A stretch of 64,000 nt of DNA from Paracoccaceae bacterium (GCA_002402045.2 NVUX02000074.1:1-64000); one strand, 5' to 3'. Shown: positions 1 through 9,735, counted from the first letter of the stretch. Program-made: numbers and translations. The notes: generated by a model not told the origin, from the letters alone.

Positions 1-25
1 CGCGCCATGTGGCGCGCCCTTTTTT
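1..25 (+). terminator. GC-rich hairpin followed by a T-run
   Basis: The arms CGCGCC (1-6) and GGCGCG (11-16) can pair around a 4-nt loop and are followed by CCC and six T (20-25). This is a Rho-independent terminator shape for a plus-strand gene lying left of the window. It also lies about 20 nt beyond the petC stop, so it may end both transcripts, but the bases to the left that would show this are outside the window. Confidence 0.5.
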
Positions 26-43
26 AATTCAATCACGTAAGAT

Positions 44-826
44 CTAATCTTTACGCTTGGCTTTCGCCCAGATCTTTTTGTTGGTCAGATATAGCATAAC
101 CGCAAAGAAGCTGAGGAAAATTACCGCCACAAGGCCAGCCTTTTTACGGTCCACCAGCTTAGGCTCCGCTGTCCACATCAGGAAGGATGCAACATCTACA
201 GCCAGCGCGTGCTCGTCATTGTCTGCCGCAGGTTCATATTCTACCAGCTCGTCAAACAGGGGCGGTGGCATAGATGTCCAGCCGCCAGGGAAGGTTGTAT
301 TTTCATACAAGATCGCGCCAGCTTGCTCTTTTTCTTCGCCAGTATAACCGGTTAGAAAGGCCACAATGTATTCTGGGCCACCAACGCCGCGGAACAGTGG
401 GTTAACCACCAAGCCGTATGGGCCTTCAAAGCCTTTGCGAGCTTTAGCCATTAGCGAAAGATCGGGCGCGCCTTCATAGCTGCCATCGCCAAATTTGTCT
501 GACGGGATCGCAGGGCGATAGTCGTCAAGCTCGGCGTCAAAAACCTCAAACTGTGCGGCATAGGCTTTTACCTGGTCTTCAGGTAGGCCAACGCCGCCCG
601 CATCTCCAAGGTTGCGATAAGCCACAAGGTTAAGCCCATGACACGCGGCGCAAACTTCGGTGTAAACTTGCAAGCCGCGCTGAAGCTCGGCCTCCTCGTA
701 AATACCAAATACACCTTCAAAGCTAAACGCGATGTCGTGGATTTTTCCAGTTTCGCTCGCAATTGCCGAAGTCCCAAAACCCAGCACCACAAGGGCGGAA
801 AGGATCGTTTTCTTAAACATTTTCAT
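44..826 (-). CDS. petC: Cytochrome c1 of the bc1 complex
   Basis: This is the membrane-anchored c-type cytochrome of complex III, which passes electrons from the Rieske centre to soluble or membrane cytochrome c on the periplasmic side. The 260-residue product has an N-terminal signal peptide (about 1-23), the haem-attachment motif CAACH at 59-63, a probable axial methionine in GWTSMPPPL (Met186) and one C-terminal membrane anchor (about 228-250) followed by a basic tail. It is the last gene of petABC, 9 nt after petB. A second ATG two codons in is a possible start but makes little difference. The assignment is secure from motifs, length and operon position. Confidence 0.97.
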   Translation of the reverse strand: MKMFKKTILSALVVLGFGTSAIASETGKIHDIAFSFEGVFGIYEEAELQRGLQVYTEVCAACHGLNLVAYRNLGDAGGVGLPEDQVKAYAAQFEVFDAELDDYRPAIPSDKFGDGSYEGAPDLSLMAKARKGFEGPYGLVVNPLFRGVGGPEYIVAFLTGYTGEEKEQAGAILYENTTFPGGWTSMPPPLFDELVEYEPAADNDEHALAVDVASFLMWTAEPKLVDRKKAGLVAVIFLSFFAVMLYLTNKKIWAKAKRKD

Positions 827-835
827 TGTCCTTTC

Positions 836-2152
836 TTACTCTGCCGATTTCGGCGGATAGTGGGAATCGAAGTCTTCTTCAATCGTTTCAGGCGGTGTTT
901 GCGGTTTCTCGAACAGGCCAAGAAGCGGCAGGATCACCAAGAAATACCCAAACCAATAGAAGGAGGCGTAAAGCGCCATGCTGGCATAAGGCTCTTCCGC
1001 AGGGCGGGAGCCGAGCCACATCAGGAACATGAAGTCAAACGCCAGCAGCCAGAAGAAGAAGCGGAATGCTGGGCGGAAACGACCCGAGCGCACTTTGGAT
1101 GTATCCAGCCATGGCACCAGTGCCATCACAAAGATCGAGCCAAACATGGCCACAACCCCAAAGAACTTCGCATCAACAATGCCGCCGGTGATGAAGGATG
1201 TGAACTGCACAACCATAACATCAGCGGTAAACGCCCGCAGAATGGCGTAGAATGGGAGGTAATACCACTCTGGCACAATATGTGCTGGCGTTTTCAGCGG
1301 GTCAGCCATGATATAGTTATCCGGCTCGCCAAAGAAGTTCGGCATAAAGCCAATGACCGCAGCAAACACGATCAACACCACGACAAGCGCGTAGAGATCT
1401 TTGATCACAAAGTATGGCCAGAATGGCAGCGTGTCTTTCTCGGCTTCTTTCTTTGAACCACGGCGAACTTCAACACCGGTTGGGTTGCTGTTACCGGTGG
1501 TGTGGAAAGCCCAGATGTGCAGCGCCACAAGCGCCACAATCACAAATGGCAGCAAATAGTGTAGCGAGAAGAAGCGGTTAAGCGTTGCATTATCAACAGC
1601 TGGCCCCCCAAGCAGCCAAGCCTGCAAGCTTTCGCCTACGCCCGGAACCGCGCCAAACAACCCGGTAATTACGGTCGCACCCCAGAAGGACATTTGGCCC
1701 CATGGAAGCACATAGCCGAGGAAACCCGTTGCCATCATGGCAAGGTAAATCAGCATACCGATGATCCACGTAACCTCACGCGGGGCTTTATATGAGCCAT
1801 AGTAAAGGCCACGGAAAATGTGCAGGTACACCGCAATAAAGAACAGCGTCGCGCCGTTCATGTGGGTATAGCGGATTAACCAGCCATAGTTCACATCCCG
1901 CATGATGTGCTCAACAGATTGGAAGGCCATGGCCACGTTTGGCGTATAGTGCATTGCCAAAATAATGCCGGTAATGATTTGCAAAACCAGTGTGAAGGCA
2001 AGGATAATGCCCCAGATCCACATCCAGTTAAGGTTTTTCGGTGTCGGAATCATAATCACATTATGAATCAGCCCTACAATAGGAAGCCGCTTGTGGAGCC
2101 ATTTTTCCGCGTTGGATTTTGGCTCGTACTGATCGTGTGGGATACCACCCAT
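836..2152 (-). CDS. petB: Cytochrome b of the bc1 complex
   Basis: This is the integral-membrane subunit carrying haems bL and bH and the Qo and Qi quinone sites. The 438-residue product has the usual hydrophobic helices. Haem-ligand histidines lie in [18 protein letters not shown] and again in [17 protein letters not shown], and the Qo-site PEWY motif appears as [17 protein letters not shown]. Its length is normal for the long alphaproteobacterial form. It sits 11 nt after petA and 9 nt before petC, the classical fbcFBC order. Confidence 0.98.
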   Translation of the reverse strand: MGGIPHDQYEPKSNAEKWLHKRLPIVGLIHNVIMIPTPKNLNWMWIWGIILAFTLVLQIITGIILAMHYTPNVAMAFQSVEHIMRDVNYGWLIRYTHMNGATLFFIAVYLHIFRGLYYGSYKAPREVTWIIGMLIYLAMMATGFLGYVLPWGQMSFWGATVITGLFGAVPGVGESLQAWLLGGPAVDNATLNRFFSLHYLLPFVIVALVALHIWAFHTTGNSNPTGVEVRRGSKKEAEKDTLPFWPYFVIKDLYALVVVLIVFAAVIGFMPNFFGEPDNYIMADPLKTPAHIVPEWYYLPFYAILRAFTADVMVVQFTSFITGGIVDAKFFGVVAMFGSIFVMALVPWLDTSKVRSGRFRPAFRFFFWLLAFDFMFLMWLGSRPAEEPYASMALYASFYWFGYFLVILPLLGLFEKPQTPPETIEEDFDSHYPPKSAE

Positions 2153-2163
2153 GATGTTCTCCC

Positions 2164-2721
2164 TTAGCCTAGTTTAATTACGGTGTCGGACAAAAACTCG
2201 GATGTCGGCACCAGAAGGTTGAGCGGGGCAGGCCCCTTGCGAATACGGCCAGCCGCATCATAGTGCGACCCGTGGCATGGGCAAAACCAGCCACCAAAAT
2301 CTCCGGCGCCATCACCGATCGGGATACAGCCGAGATGGGTGCAAACACCGATCATCACCAGCCATTCGCCCGCTTCGTCCAGCGTGCGGTTTTCGTCAGA
2401 GGCATCTGCCGCGAAATTATTGTCATTTTGCGAAGTTTGATCCGGCAGGTCCGCCAAAGGCGTGCTCCGGCTGGCTTCAATTTCTTCGGCGGTGCGGCGG
2501 CGAATAAAAACCGGCTTGCCGCGCCATTTTTTGGTGATCTGTGTGCCCGGCTCAATGCCGTCAATGTCGATCTCGATGGACGCGAGCGCCTGCACATCAG
2601 CGCTGGGGTTCATTTGGTCGACCAGCGGCCAAACAGCGGCGCCAACCGCTATGGCCCCGGTTGTGGCGGTCGCGACATATAGAAAATCGCGGCGCGAGCC
2701 TGTATCTTCTGCGTGAGACAA
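2164..2721 (-). CDS. petA: Rieske iron-sulfur subunit of the bc1 complex
   Basis: This subunit carries the high-potential [2Fe-2S] cluster that takes the first electron from ubiquinol. Cluster-binding boxes CTHLGC (127-132) and CPCHGSH (147-153) are intact. The N-terminus has a twin-arginine-like stretch (SRRDFLY) followed by a hydrophobic anchor, as expected for a Tat-inserted Rieske protein. The start codon is TTG at 2721. I chose it because the following residues, MSHAED, match the N-termini of Rhodobacter Rieske proteins as I remember them, and a G-rich ribosome-binding sequence precedes it. It is the first gene of petABC. Confidence 0.97.
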   Translation of the reverse strand: MSHAEDTGSRRDFLYVATATTGAIAVGAAVWPLVDQMNPSADVQALASIEIDIDGIEPGTQITKKWRGKPVFIRRRTAEEIEASRSTPLADLPDQTSQNDNNFAADASDENRTLDEAGEWLVMIGVCTHLGCIPIGDGAGDFGGWFCPCHGSHYDAAGRIRKGPAPLNLLVPTSEFLSDTVIKLG

Positions 2722-2742
2722 TGGAGGTCCCCCCTTGCTGAT

Positions 2743-2757
2743 GCCCGATTTTCGGGC
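2743..2757. promoter_or_regulatory. Small perfect hairpin in the petA leader
   Basis: GCCCGA (2743-2748) and TCGGGC (2752-2757) pair around three bases. The hairpin lies 22 nt upstream of the TTG start of petA, so it would form in the 5' leader of the petABC mRNA. It may affect translation or stability. No U-tract follows, so it is not an obvious terminator. Confidence 0.35.
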
Positions 2758-2859
2758 TGGCTATACATTTTAAACCCGCAGATTGCAGGCATTGCAGGAA
2801 CCGAATACACCTGACACGGCGCGCGGTCCAGCGGACTTTGCGCCGCATGCCTAAAGAAA

Positions 2860-3318
2860 GTGGAAATATTGCCCCAAAAACTACGAATCGCTGCTTTTCA
2901 GCCCGATATAGCCCCGAATCTCGGCACAATGATTCGCCTCGCAGCCTGCTTTAATGCCGGAATTGACGTGATCGAGCCCTGCGGATTCCCGTTTTCGGTC
3001 AAAGCCCTGCGCCGATCAGCGATGGATTATGCCGATATTGCCGATATCGCCCGCCATATTTCGTGGGAGGCATTTCAGGCCCAGCGCACTGGCCGCCTAA
3101 TTCTTATGTCCACCAAAGCCGCCACGCCGCTATGGGATTTTGGCTTTCAGGATGGCGACACCATAATGATGGGCCGCGAAAGCGCGGGCGTGCCTTCTGC
3201 CGTGGCCCAAGCCTGCGATGCCCGCCTGCTTATCCCCATGCCCGGCGGTGGCCGCTCGCTTAATGTGGCGGTTTCAGCCGGTATCGCACTAGGCGAAGCC
3301 ACTCGCCAACTCCGCTAA
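2860..3318 (+). CDS. trmL: tRNA (cytidine(34)-2'-O)-methyltransferase
   Basis: This is a SPOUT-fold 2'-O-methyltransferase that modifies the wobble base of leucine tRNAs. The 152-residue product has the normal TrmL length. The family signature NLGTMIRLAACFNAG follows an IAAFQPDIAPN start, and the knot region with SLNVAVSAGIALGEATRQL is at the C-terminus, where S-adenosylmethionine binds in this family. It is divergent from petA, and the 138-nt gap must hold both promoters. Confidence 0.93.
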   Translation: MEILPQKLRIAAFQPDIAPNLGTMIRLAACFNAGIDVIEPCGFPFSVKALRRSAMDYADIADIARHISWEAFQAQRTGRLILMSTKAATPLWDFGFQDGDTIMMGRESAGVPSAVAQACDARLLIPMPGGGRSLNVAVSAGIALGEATRQLR

Positions 3319-3322
3319 AGCG

Positions 3323-3334
3323 GGGGCGCGCCCC
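3323..3334. terminator. Perfect 12-bp GC palindrome between convergent genes
   Basis: GGGGCGCGCCCC lies between the ends of trmL (plus strand) and the DUF1801 gene (minus strand). It could act as a bidirectional transcription end. There is no T-run, so the assignment is tentative. Confidence 0.3.
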
Positions 3335-3337
3335 GAA

Positions 3338-3702
3338 TCATTCCGGATATTTCGCGGCCATATCCGCCAGTTTGTTGATATATAGGCAAGACTTCCCCTT
3401 TTTATGCTTCCCGATTCGGCTCAAAATTTCGCTATAGTCGGTGTATTCCGGCAGGATATACACCACCAAGTTGGCTTTACGCGGCGAAAACCCAACCCGC
3501 ATAAAATCCCCCTCGCGGTTACTTTCATATTTATAGTGATAGCGCCCAAAGCCGATAATCGCCGCGCCCCACATTTTGGCAGGCCCGTTATCCGCGCCAT
3601 CATCGCTAGCACCACCTCGGCATCCGCGCGGCGCTTTGGGTTTTCAACACTTTCCAGAAATGCCGCAACATCCCAGTCGTTTTCTTGCGTTTTATTCGCC
3701 AT
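3338..3702 (-). pseudogene. Frameshifted DUF1801-family gene
   Basis: Two overlapping minus-strand frames together give one DUF1801-like protein. The first frame, starting at the ATG at 3702 with an AAAGAGG-type ribosome-binding site, gives MANKTQENDWDVAAFLESVE and continues to ARITGLPK. The rest, beginning MWGAAIIGFGRYHYKYESNRE and ending AAKYPE, is in another frame. One extra base in the four-T run at 3574-3577 (plus strand) would join them into about 121 residues with the family-like GLPKMWG junction. DUF1801 proteins are small YdhG-like proteins of unclear function. The break may be a real mutation, a sequencing error in a homopolymer, or less likely a programmed slip. Confidence 0.75.
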
Positions 3703-3787
3703 TCCACGCCTCTTTTTGCAATATCCTAGCATATTTCTGAAAAGCACCATATCCGCTTGCGAAAGGGCTGTCTTCCCCGCATCATCA

Positions 3788-3806
3788 CCACAAACCTAAT
3801 TTGTGG
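3788..3806. promoter_or_regulatory. Inverted repeat just before the gabD start
   Basis: CCACAAA (3788-3794) and TTTGTGG (3800-3806) are perfect arms around CCTAA. The right arm runs into the GGAAAG ribosome-binding site (3805-3810), so the mRNA hairpin could mask it. As DNA, the element could equally be a repressor operator. Confidence 0.4.
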
Positions 3807-3815
3807 AAAGCCCCA

Positions 3816-5291
3816 ATGCTCGATAAAACCGAACTCGCCAGCAAGCTCAAAGACCCGTCACTGCTTATCACCAATGCCTATGTGGCTGGTGAATGGGTGG
3901 GGGCCGATAGCGGCAATACTTTTGCCGTTACCAATCCTGCCCGCGGAGATGTTATTTGTGATGTGGCCGATTGCGGCGTCGCCGAAACCCGTCGCGCCAT
4001 TGAAGCGGCTTATAAGGCGCAAAAGCCATGGGCCGCCCGCACCGGAAAAGACCGCGCGGCTGTGCTGCGTAAGTGGTATGATTTGATGGTCGAAAATGTT
4101 GATGATCTTGGTGCGATCCTTACCGCTGAAATGGGTAAGCCACTGGCCGAGGCCAAAGGCGAAATCCTTTACGGAGCCAGCTTTATCGAGTGGTTTGCCG
4201 AGGAAGCCAAGCGCATTTACGGTGAGACAATACCCGGTCACCAGGAAAGTAAACGCATTATCGTAATCAAACAGCCGGTGGGCGTGGTGGCCTCCATTAC
4301 CCCGTGGAACTTCCCGAATGCCATGATTGCCCGCAAGGTTGGCCCCGCGCTGGCGGCTGGCTGCACTTTTGTCGCCAAACCCGCTGCCGAAACCCCACTT
4401 TCAGCGCTGGCCATGGCCCTGTTGGCCGAGCGCGCTGGCGTGCCAAAAGGCGTGTTTTCCGTGGTCCCTTCAACCGCGTCTGCTGATGTTGGCAAGGAGT
4501 TCACCTCGAACCCCAAAGTGCGCAAGCTTACGTTCACTGGCTCCACCCAAGTGGGCCGTATTTTGCTGGCTCAAGGGGCCGAGCAGGTGATGAAAATGTC
4601 AATGGAGCTAGGCGGAAACGCCCCCTTCATCGTGTTTGATGACGCCGATCTGGACGCCGCCGTTGAAGGCGCAATGATCGCGAAATACCGCAATAACGGC
4701 CAAACCTGTGTATGCGCCAATCGGATTTACGTGCAAGACGGCGTTTATGATGCCTTCGCCGAAAAAATGGCCACGGCTGTTGGCAATATGAAGGTCGGAG
4801 ACGGCTTCGAGAGCGGCATCGTTGCAGGCCCGCTTATAACCGAGGCGGCCGTGGAAAAGGTGGAAGCCCATATTGCCGACGCCATTGCTAAGGGTGCGAC
4901 CGTTACCACCGGCGGCCATCGCCATGCGCTGGGTGGCACATTTTTCGAGCCAACCATCCTTACCGGCGTAACCCGTGATATGATCGTCACAAACGACGAA
5001 ACCTTTGGCCCCGTGGCGCCGCTGTTTCGCTTCACCGATGAAGACGACGTGATCGAGCAAGCCAACGATACCATCTTTGGCCTCGCCAGCTATTTCTACG
5101 CCAATAACCTTAGCCGCGTTTGGCGGGTGGCCGAAGCGCTAGAATATGGCATGGTCGGGGTGAATACCGGCCTGATCTCCACCGAAGTGGCACCTTTTGG
5201 CGGGGTCAAGCAATCTGGTCTCGGGCGCGAAGGCTCACACCACGGCATAGAGGATTACTTGGAGCTGAAATACATTTGTATGGAGGTTTAG
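3816..5291 (+). CDS. gabD: Succinate-semialdehyde dehydrogenase (NAD(P)+)
   Basis: This enzyme oxidises succinate semialdehyde to succinate, the last step of GABA breakdown, and so feeds the TCA cycle encoded nearby. The product is 491 residues from the ATG at 3816. An upstream in-frame TTG (3801) is less likely because GGAAAG sits properly before the ATG. Aldehyde-dehydrogenase landmarks are present: WNFPNAM, the glycine-rich FTGSTQVG, catalytic Glu264 in MELGGN and catalytic Cys298 in GQTCVCANR. The CxC arrangement (Cys298 and Cys300) is seen in GabD enzymes, where it can form a redox-sensitive disulfide. Glutarate-semialdehyde is an alternative substrate that sequence alone does not exclude. 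Confidence 0.92.
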   Translation: MLDKTELASKLKDPSLLITNAYVAGEWVGADSGNTFAVTNPARGDVICDVADCGVAETRRAIEAAYKAQKPWAARTGKDRAAVLRKWYDLMVENVDDLGAILTAEMGKPLAEAKGEILYGASFIEWFAEEAKRIYGETIPGHQESKRIIVIKQPVGVVASITPWNFPNAMIARKVGPALAAGCTFVAKPAAETPLSALAMALLAERAGVPKGVFSVVPSTASADVGKEFTSNPKVRKLTFTGSTQVGRILLAQGAEQVMKMSMELGGNAPFIVFDDADLDAAVEGAMIAKYRNNGQTCVCANRIYVQDGVYDAFAEKMATAVGNMKVGDGFESGIVAGPLITEAAVEKVEAHIADAIAKGATVTTGGHRHALGGTFFEPTILTGVTRDMIVTNDETFGPVAPLFRFTDEDDVIEQANDTIFGLASYFYANNLSRVWRVAEALEYGMVGVNTGLISTEVAPFGGVKQSGLGREGSHHGIEDYLELKYICMEV

Positions 5292-5315
5292 GCCAGCGGG
5301 CTAGCTATATGCGCC

Positions 5316-7490
5316 TTACCAAAAGCTAAAAGACAGGGTCTGCGGCGCGAGGCAAATCTCGTTGCTGCAGGCTTGCAACACAAGCGTCACCACATTTCCC
5401 CCAGGAGCAATGGGCGCGCTTAGCTGCACCACACCTTCATACAGCGCCAGCGGCGTTTCACTATTAAAGGCCAGCGTGGTGATCAGCGGCTCCGGATAAG
5501 CCGCCGCGCCCAGCGCCGCGCCATTAATTTGCAGCGCGGTCGGGATAAAGTAATCTTCCAGCGGCACATGGGCATTTATATGCCAGCCTTCAGCCACCTG
5601 AATGGTGATATCCACAACACCCGCGCCTCTGTTAAGCTTTGCCCGCACCAGCACCGCCCCGTTGGCCACCGCCCGCGCAGGGCCAGTATCACCGCGGTTT
5701 TGCGCATCTACCGCGGCTAGCGCCGCGGCCCGCTGCTCGGGAAAGGTCAGCGCGTGGCCTGAAAGCACATCCGCCATTGCACTGGCCTGTTGAATGAACT
5801 CAACATCCGCCCCACGCCGTGCCAAGGCGCTGAGCAGCCATTGGGCCTGCGCATTGCCAGAAGGCACCTCGCCATCATCAAGCTGAATAAAAGCCCCAAG
5901 CCCTTGAGGCTGCTCGTTTATCCTGAATATCCCGCTATCTTCCTGAAAATTTGCCAACATATAGCGGGCAATGCGCGCCGCCTCAGGTAGCCAGCCGCCT
6001 GTCGGGTCGGCATCATGCAGGGCCACAAGCGCTCGGCCAAAGCCCGCATAATCGGGCAATTGCGCCTCTATCGTGGCCGCGCCCGCAATATGGCTACGAA
6101 AATACCCGTCTCCATTGCGCATATTTTCCATAATAAACCGCGCGGAAGCCTGCGCCGCCGCCAGATATTCCGGCCGCTCATACGCGTGTGCACCAGCGAC
6201 CAATGAAATAATCATCTCGCCATTCCAACCCATCAGGATTTTTTTATCCGTATGGGGCAGCGCGCGGGCCATGCGCGCCAGCCGCAGCCTTTCAAGCCCC
6301 GCGTCAAGCCGCGCTTGGTCCGCAACCGCATCAGTGAGCCGCAGCGTGCTCGCCCCTTCAATGGCACCGTTTTCCACCACATTCAGGGTTTCTATCAGAA
6401 AATCGGCCTCCACCCCCGCCACGTCGCGAACTTCATCCGGCGCCCAAACATAGAAAACCCCCTCCTCATATTCGCCAGCCTCATTCAACGAATCTGCATC
6501 CTCAGATGCATAAAACCCGCCGGTCGGTGCCTGCATATCACGCACTACATAGTCAAACACGCGCTGGGCTGCCCGTGCATAGTCAGGGTTGGGCTGCACC
6601 CCATCAAGCCGTGTTAAAACCCGCCCGATCAAGGCTTGGGTATAGAGCATTTTCTCAAAATGCGGCACCGCCCACGCATTATCTACCGTATAGCGATGGA
6701 AGCCTCCGCCCGCTTGGTCATGAATGCCCCCATTCACCATGCTCGTGGCTGCCAGTTGCACCGCTTCCAGCAAGGCCTGGTCTGCGTTGCGCTCGGCTTG
6801 GTCGAGCAAATAGAGCAAGCTGGATTCCTGCGGAAACTTCGGGGCCACACCAAAGCCGCCATTAAAATCATCCATCTGGCTCAGCATACGCGCCGAAACC
6901 GCGCTGGCCAAGGCGGGTGTAAGTGGCCTCGCCCGCGCCTTTCTGTTTAAATATGCCCGCACAACATCGCCCAGCGCCTCGGCCGTGCCCTCAATGCCTG
7001 TGCGGTCCTCCAGCCACAGCCGGTTTAGCTCGCTTAAAACCTCCAAAAACCCATCGCGCGGGTAATATCCATCGCCATAAAATGGCGCGCCCTCTGAGGT
7101 GAGAAACACCGAGTTGGGCCAGCCTCCGCCCCCCGTCGCGGTTTGTGTTACCAGCATAAACTGCTCATCAAGGTCGGGCCGCTCCTCACGGTCCATCTTA
7201 ATTGAAATGAAGTTCTCATTGAGAAAGGCGCCGATAGTTTCATCCTCAAAACTCTCTTCGGCCATAACACGGCACCAGTGGCAAGCCGCATAGCCAACCG
7301 AAAGAAATACCGGCTTGCCCTCCGCGCGGGCCTTGGCAAAAGCCGCTTCGCCCCACGGGTACCAGTCCACCGTATTATAAAGATGCTGCAATAAATATGG
7401 GGAGGTTTCCCCCATCAAATGGTTGGGTGCACGCTCCTGCGCAGCTATTGGGCTGGCGAGGATAAGGGCAATAAGGGCAATAATTCTCAT
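5316..7490 (-). CDS. Exported DUF255 thioredoxin-like protein with a DsbD-alpha-like C-terminal domain
   Basis: The 724-residue product begins with a clear signal peptide ([18 protein letters not shown]). I chose the ATG at 7490 because it puts the signal peptide first. Residues about 20-190 are the DUF255 thioredoxin-like domain with CHWC at 70-73, followed by an (alpha/alpha)6 barrel-like region typical of YyaL/SPATA20 proteins. Unusually, the last ~115 residues look like the N-terminal domain of DsbD: beta-rich, with a closing [11 protein letters not shown] segment (Cys708, Cys713). Signal peptide, CxxC and DsbD-like tail together suggest periplasmic thiol chemistry. The function of this family is not established, and the domain reading of the tail is by eye. 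Confidence 0.82.
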   Translation of the reverse strand: MRIIALIALILASPIAAQERAPNHLMGETSPYLLQHLYNTVDWYPWGEAAFAKARAEGKPVFLSVGYAACHWCRVMAEESFEDETIGAFLNENFISIKMDREERPDLDEQFMLVTQTATGGGGWPNSVFLTSEGAPFYGDGYYPRDGFLEVLSELNRLWLEDRTGIEGTAEALGDVVRAYLNRKARARPLTPALASAVSARMLSQMDDFNGGFGVAPKFPQESSLLYLLDQAERNADQALLEAVQLAATSMVNGGIHDQAGGGFHRYTVDNAWAVPHFEKMLYTQALIGRVLTRLDGVQPNPDYARAAQRVFDYVVRDMQAPTGGFYASEDADSLNEAGEYEEGVFYVWAPDEVRDVAGVEADFLIETLNVVENGAIEGASTLRLTDAVADQARLDAGLERLRLARMARALPHTDKKILMGWNGEMIISLVAGAHAYERPEYLAAAQASARFIMENMRNGDGYFRSHIAGAATIEAQLPDYAGFGRALVALHDADPTGGWLPEAARIARYMLANFQEDSGIFRINEQPQGLGAFIQLDDGEVPSGNAQAQWLLSALARRGADVEFIQQASAMADVLSGHALTFPEQRAAALAAVDAQNRGDTGPARAVANGAVLVRAKLNRGAGVVDITIQVAEGWHINAHVPLEDYFIPTALQINGAALGAAAYPEPLITTLAFNSETPLALYEGVVQLSAPIAPGGNVVTLVLQACSNEICLAPQTLSFSFW

Positions 7491-7563
7491 GGCAGGCTCC
7501 GCATTTTTCAGCAAACTAGCACAGGCCGTGGTTAGCGCCTCTCACGTCTGCGCGAGGCGTCAA

Positions 7564-8403
7564 TCAGCCATTTTCAGCCAAAAGCTGGCCCATTATCGGA
7601 ATATCACCGGGGTAAGCTGCGGCCAGCACCGCCATAAAAGTGGTATCGGCATGGGCGAGGCGCAAAAAATCAAGCGCGTAGGGGTCGTCTGCCATGGTTT
7701 GCCACCTCGTCGTCAGATTCAGCTCATCCGCCGGTTTACTAAACTTGGAAAATGACGATCCACCACCATAGCGCTGCACTTCGCCAAGCGTATTATCTAG
7801 CTCTGCCAGCCCCAATTCTTTCAGCTTATCGCAGCGATAACTGGGCGATATCGCCCAATTATCAAAGCAAATAACCACGTGTTTGGTTTCCTGCGCCGCC
7901 AAAAGATGCGCTTTATAGCGCATAATCTCAAATATAATCCCGTTGCTGATATCCAGTGCCTCGGGCGCTGATTTATGGTTCATCAGCCGCATAAGCCGAA
8001 TGAAAGACGGCAGCCAGTTCACAAAACTGCGCGTTACAAGCACATTGTGGTCAAACGCGGCATCTGGAAAATTCGGAGAAATCTCACCCTGCTCAAATCC
8101 CGCTTCGTATGAAATCAGCACAAAAGGGGATTTTTCGGGGGGTAAATAGGCCTCCAAGGCCCGTTTTAGCGGGTAGCCCTTCCCGCAAAATTTTCCGTTT
8201 AGCTCAGATTGCCCACAGGTGCGCGTGGCGGAGCGGCGCATAGTGCAACTATTCAGGAAAACGGTGTCCGGTCGCCCGCAATTACGCAACATCCAGTTGA
8301 TAACCGCATGTTGCCCTGTGCGCCGAATGCCCAGCACCCGCATCCGGCCATCCGATGCCGCAAAGAGCTGCTGCTCAATCTCGACAAAGGGCTGGTCGGG
8401 CAT
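7564..8403 (-). CDS. Sulfotransferase-like P-loop protein
   Basis: The 279-residue product carries an N-terminal GIRRTGQHAVINWM motif (25-38), resembling the 5'-phosphosulfate loop of PAPS-dependent sulfotransferases. VLVTRSFVNWLPSFIR in mid-protein resembles the 3'-phosphate-binding strand and helix. There is no signal peptide or membrane segment. It starts 3 nt after the sdhB stop and is probably translated from the sdh mRNA, though a role in respiration is not obvious. The substrate cannot be told. A kinase or another P-loop enzyme is possible. Confidence 0.6.
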   Translation of the reverse strand: MPDQPFVEIEQQLFAASDGRMRVLGIRRTGQHAVINWMLRNCGRPDTVFLNSCTMRRSATRTCGQSELNGKFCGKGYPLKRALEAYLPPEKSPFVLISYEAGFEQGEISPNFPDAAFDHNVLVTRSFVNWLPSFIRLMRLMNHKSAPEALDISNGIIFEIMRYKAHLLAAQETKHVVICFDNWAISPSYRCDKLKELGLAELDNTLGEVQRYGGGSSFSKFSKPADELNLTTRWQTMADDPYALDFLRLAHADTTFMAVLAAAYPGDIPIMGQLLAENG

Positions 8404-8406
8404 GGG

Positions 8407-9183
8407 TTAAACCTTACGCGCGATCATCAGCTTTTTAACTTCGGCAATCGCCTTGGCAGGGTTTAGCCCCTTTGGGCAGCTCCGCGTGCAGTTCATAATC
8501 GTGTGGCAGCGATAAAGCTTAAACGGGTCTTCAAGGTTATCCAGCCGCTCGCCGGTGGCCTCGTCGCGGCTATCAATAATCCAGCGATAGGCGTGCAGCA
8601 GGGCCGCTGGTCCGAGGTAGCGGTCCCCATTCCACCAATAGCTTGGGCAGCTGGTGGAACAGCAGGCGCACATTACGCATTCATAAAGCCCATCAAGCTT
8701 TTTGCGGTCCGTGATGCTTTGGCGCCACTCTTTGGCAGGCCGGTTGGTTTTGGTTTCCAACCACGGCATAATGCTGGCATGCTGGGCGTAAAAGTGTGTG
8801 AGATCAGGGATAAGGTCTTTCACCACCGGCATATGCGGCAGCGGATAGATCTTTATATCGCCCTTCATCTCATCAATGCCATACAGGCAAGCAAGGGTGT
8901 TAATCCCGTCGATATTCATCGCACAAGAGCCACAAATACCTTCGCGGCACGAGCGTCGAAAGCTCAGCGTTGGGTCAATTTCGGTTTTAATTTTTATCAG
9001 GGCGTCCAGCACCATCGGGCCACAATCTTTTACGTCGATAAAATAAGTATCAACCCGCGGATTTTCGCCTGAATCAGGGTCAAACCGGTAAATTTTCACC
9101 GCGCGCACGTCTTTGCCCTCGGGCTTGGGCCAGATTTTGCCGGCCTTCATGCGTGAGTTTTTTGGCAGTGTAAATTCAACCAT
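8407..9183 (-). CDS. sdhB: Succinate dehydrogenase iron-sulfur subunit
   Basis: This subunit relays electrons from SdhA flavin to the membrane quinone through three clusters. The 258 residues contain ligands for [2Fe-2S] (CREGICGSC, Cys79/84/87, plus Cys99), [4Fe-4S] ([12 protein letters not shown], about 169-180) and [3Fe-4S] ([17 protein letters not shown], from 226). It is the last sdh gene, separated from sdhA by two small lipoprotein genes, and is followed after 3 nt by a sulfotransferase-like gene. Confidence 0.98.
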   Translation of the reverse strand: MVEFTLPKNSRMKAGKIWPKPEGKDVRAVKIYRFDPDSGENPRVDTYFIDVKDCGPMVLDALIKIKTEIDPTLSFRRSCREGICGSCAMNIDGINTLACLYGIDEMKGDIKIYPLPHMPVVKDLIPDLTHFYAQHASIMPWLETKTNRPAKEWRQSITDRKKLDGLYECVMCACCSTSCPSYWWNGDRYLGPAALLHAYRWIIDSRDEATGERLDNLEDPFKLYRCHTIMNCTRSCPKGLNPAKAIAEVKKLMIARKV

Positions 9184-9234
9184 GGTGCATATTCCTTATG
9201 GCGGCATGTGCTGGCCCGAGGGCCAGCGCCTAAA

Positions 9235-9441
9235 TTATTGTGACCCCAGCGAGGAAACCAGCGTGGCCCCGTTGGTGATAAACAGCACAGCACGCTCGCG
9301 TTGCACTGCATTCAAATCAACCCAGATGTTTTGCTCATCCGGCGAAAGCTGCAAGTATTCCGGCGCAAGGCTGGTTACGGAGTCTGTTATTGCACAGGCC
9401 CCCAGTGCCAAAGCACCCACAAATAAAACGGCAATTTTCAT
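9235..9441 (-). CDS. Small lipoprotein (68 aa) in the sdh operon
   Basis: The N-terminus MKIAVLFVGALALGAC is a lipoprotein signal with lipobox LGAC, predicting cleavage before the cysteine and lipid anchoring. The mature part is only about 53 residues and has no recognisable domain. Its ATG directly follows the TAA of the preceding 92-residue lipoprotein gene without a spacer, so the two are translationally coupled. It lies 51 nt before sdhB. A membrane-anchoring or assembly role near succinate dehydrogenase is possible but unsupported. Confidence 0.72.
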   Translation of the reverse strand: MKIAVLFVGALALGACAITDSVTSLAPEYLQLSPDEQNIWVDLNAVQRERAVLFITNGATLVSSLGSQ

Positions 9442-9720
9442 TTACATTCCCTCCACAATCTGGCCATTGGCCGTAAGTTTGCTCATGCAGGCCTCAAATG
9501 TTTGCGCCCTTGGTTTAGGCGTCAAGTTTATGCGTAGTCCGAGCCCAAAAGACGGCCCTGTATTGGAATTAACCCCCGCAGTGGCATTGCCCGAAACCAC
9601 TTGCGCGGCCTCGTCAGCTTGTGCTTGGCACATGGCAACGGCATCCGCGCGCGTCATGGTTTCCAAGGTCGGTGTGCAGGCGGCAACCGCCAGAATTGAG
9701 AGTGCTAAAATATGTTTCAT
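9442..9720 (-). CDS. Small lipoprotein (92 aa) in the sdh operon
   Basis: MKHILALSILAVAAC is a lipoprotein signal with lipobox VAAC. The mature ~78-residue part contains two further cysteines (in AMCQAQADEAAQ and FEACMSKLTANG) that could form a disulfide, and a Gly/Asn-rich middle. I do not recognise a family. The gene follows sdhA after 15 nt and abuts the next lipoprotein gene, so it belongs to the sdh transcript. Confidence 0.72.
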   Translation of the reverse strand: MKHILALSILAVAACTPTLETMTRADAVAMCQAQADEAAQVVSGNATAGVNSNTGPSFGLGLRINLTPKPRAQTFEACMSKLTANGQIVEGM

Positions 9721-9735
9721 AATATGCTCCGTAAA

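Noticed and set aside
638-1456. Open frame of 272 codons on the plus strand opposite petB and petC
   Set aside because: The protein is low in hydrophobic order and rich in His/Arg/Gln, as expected for the antisense of a membrane protein. Cytochrome b on the other strand is certain.
9235-9720. The lipoprotein pair as a toxin-antitoxin system
   Set aside because: Both have lipobox signals and are exported. They have no DNA-binding or toxin-like features.
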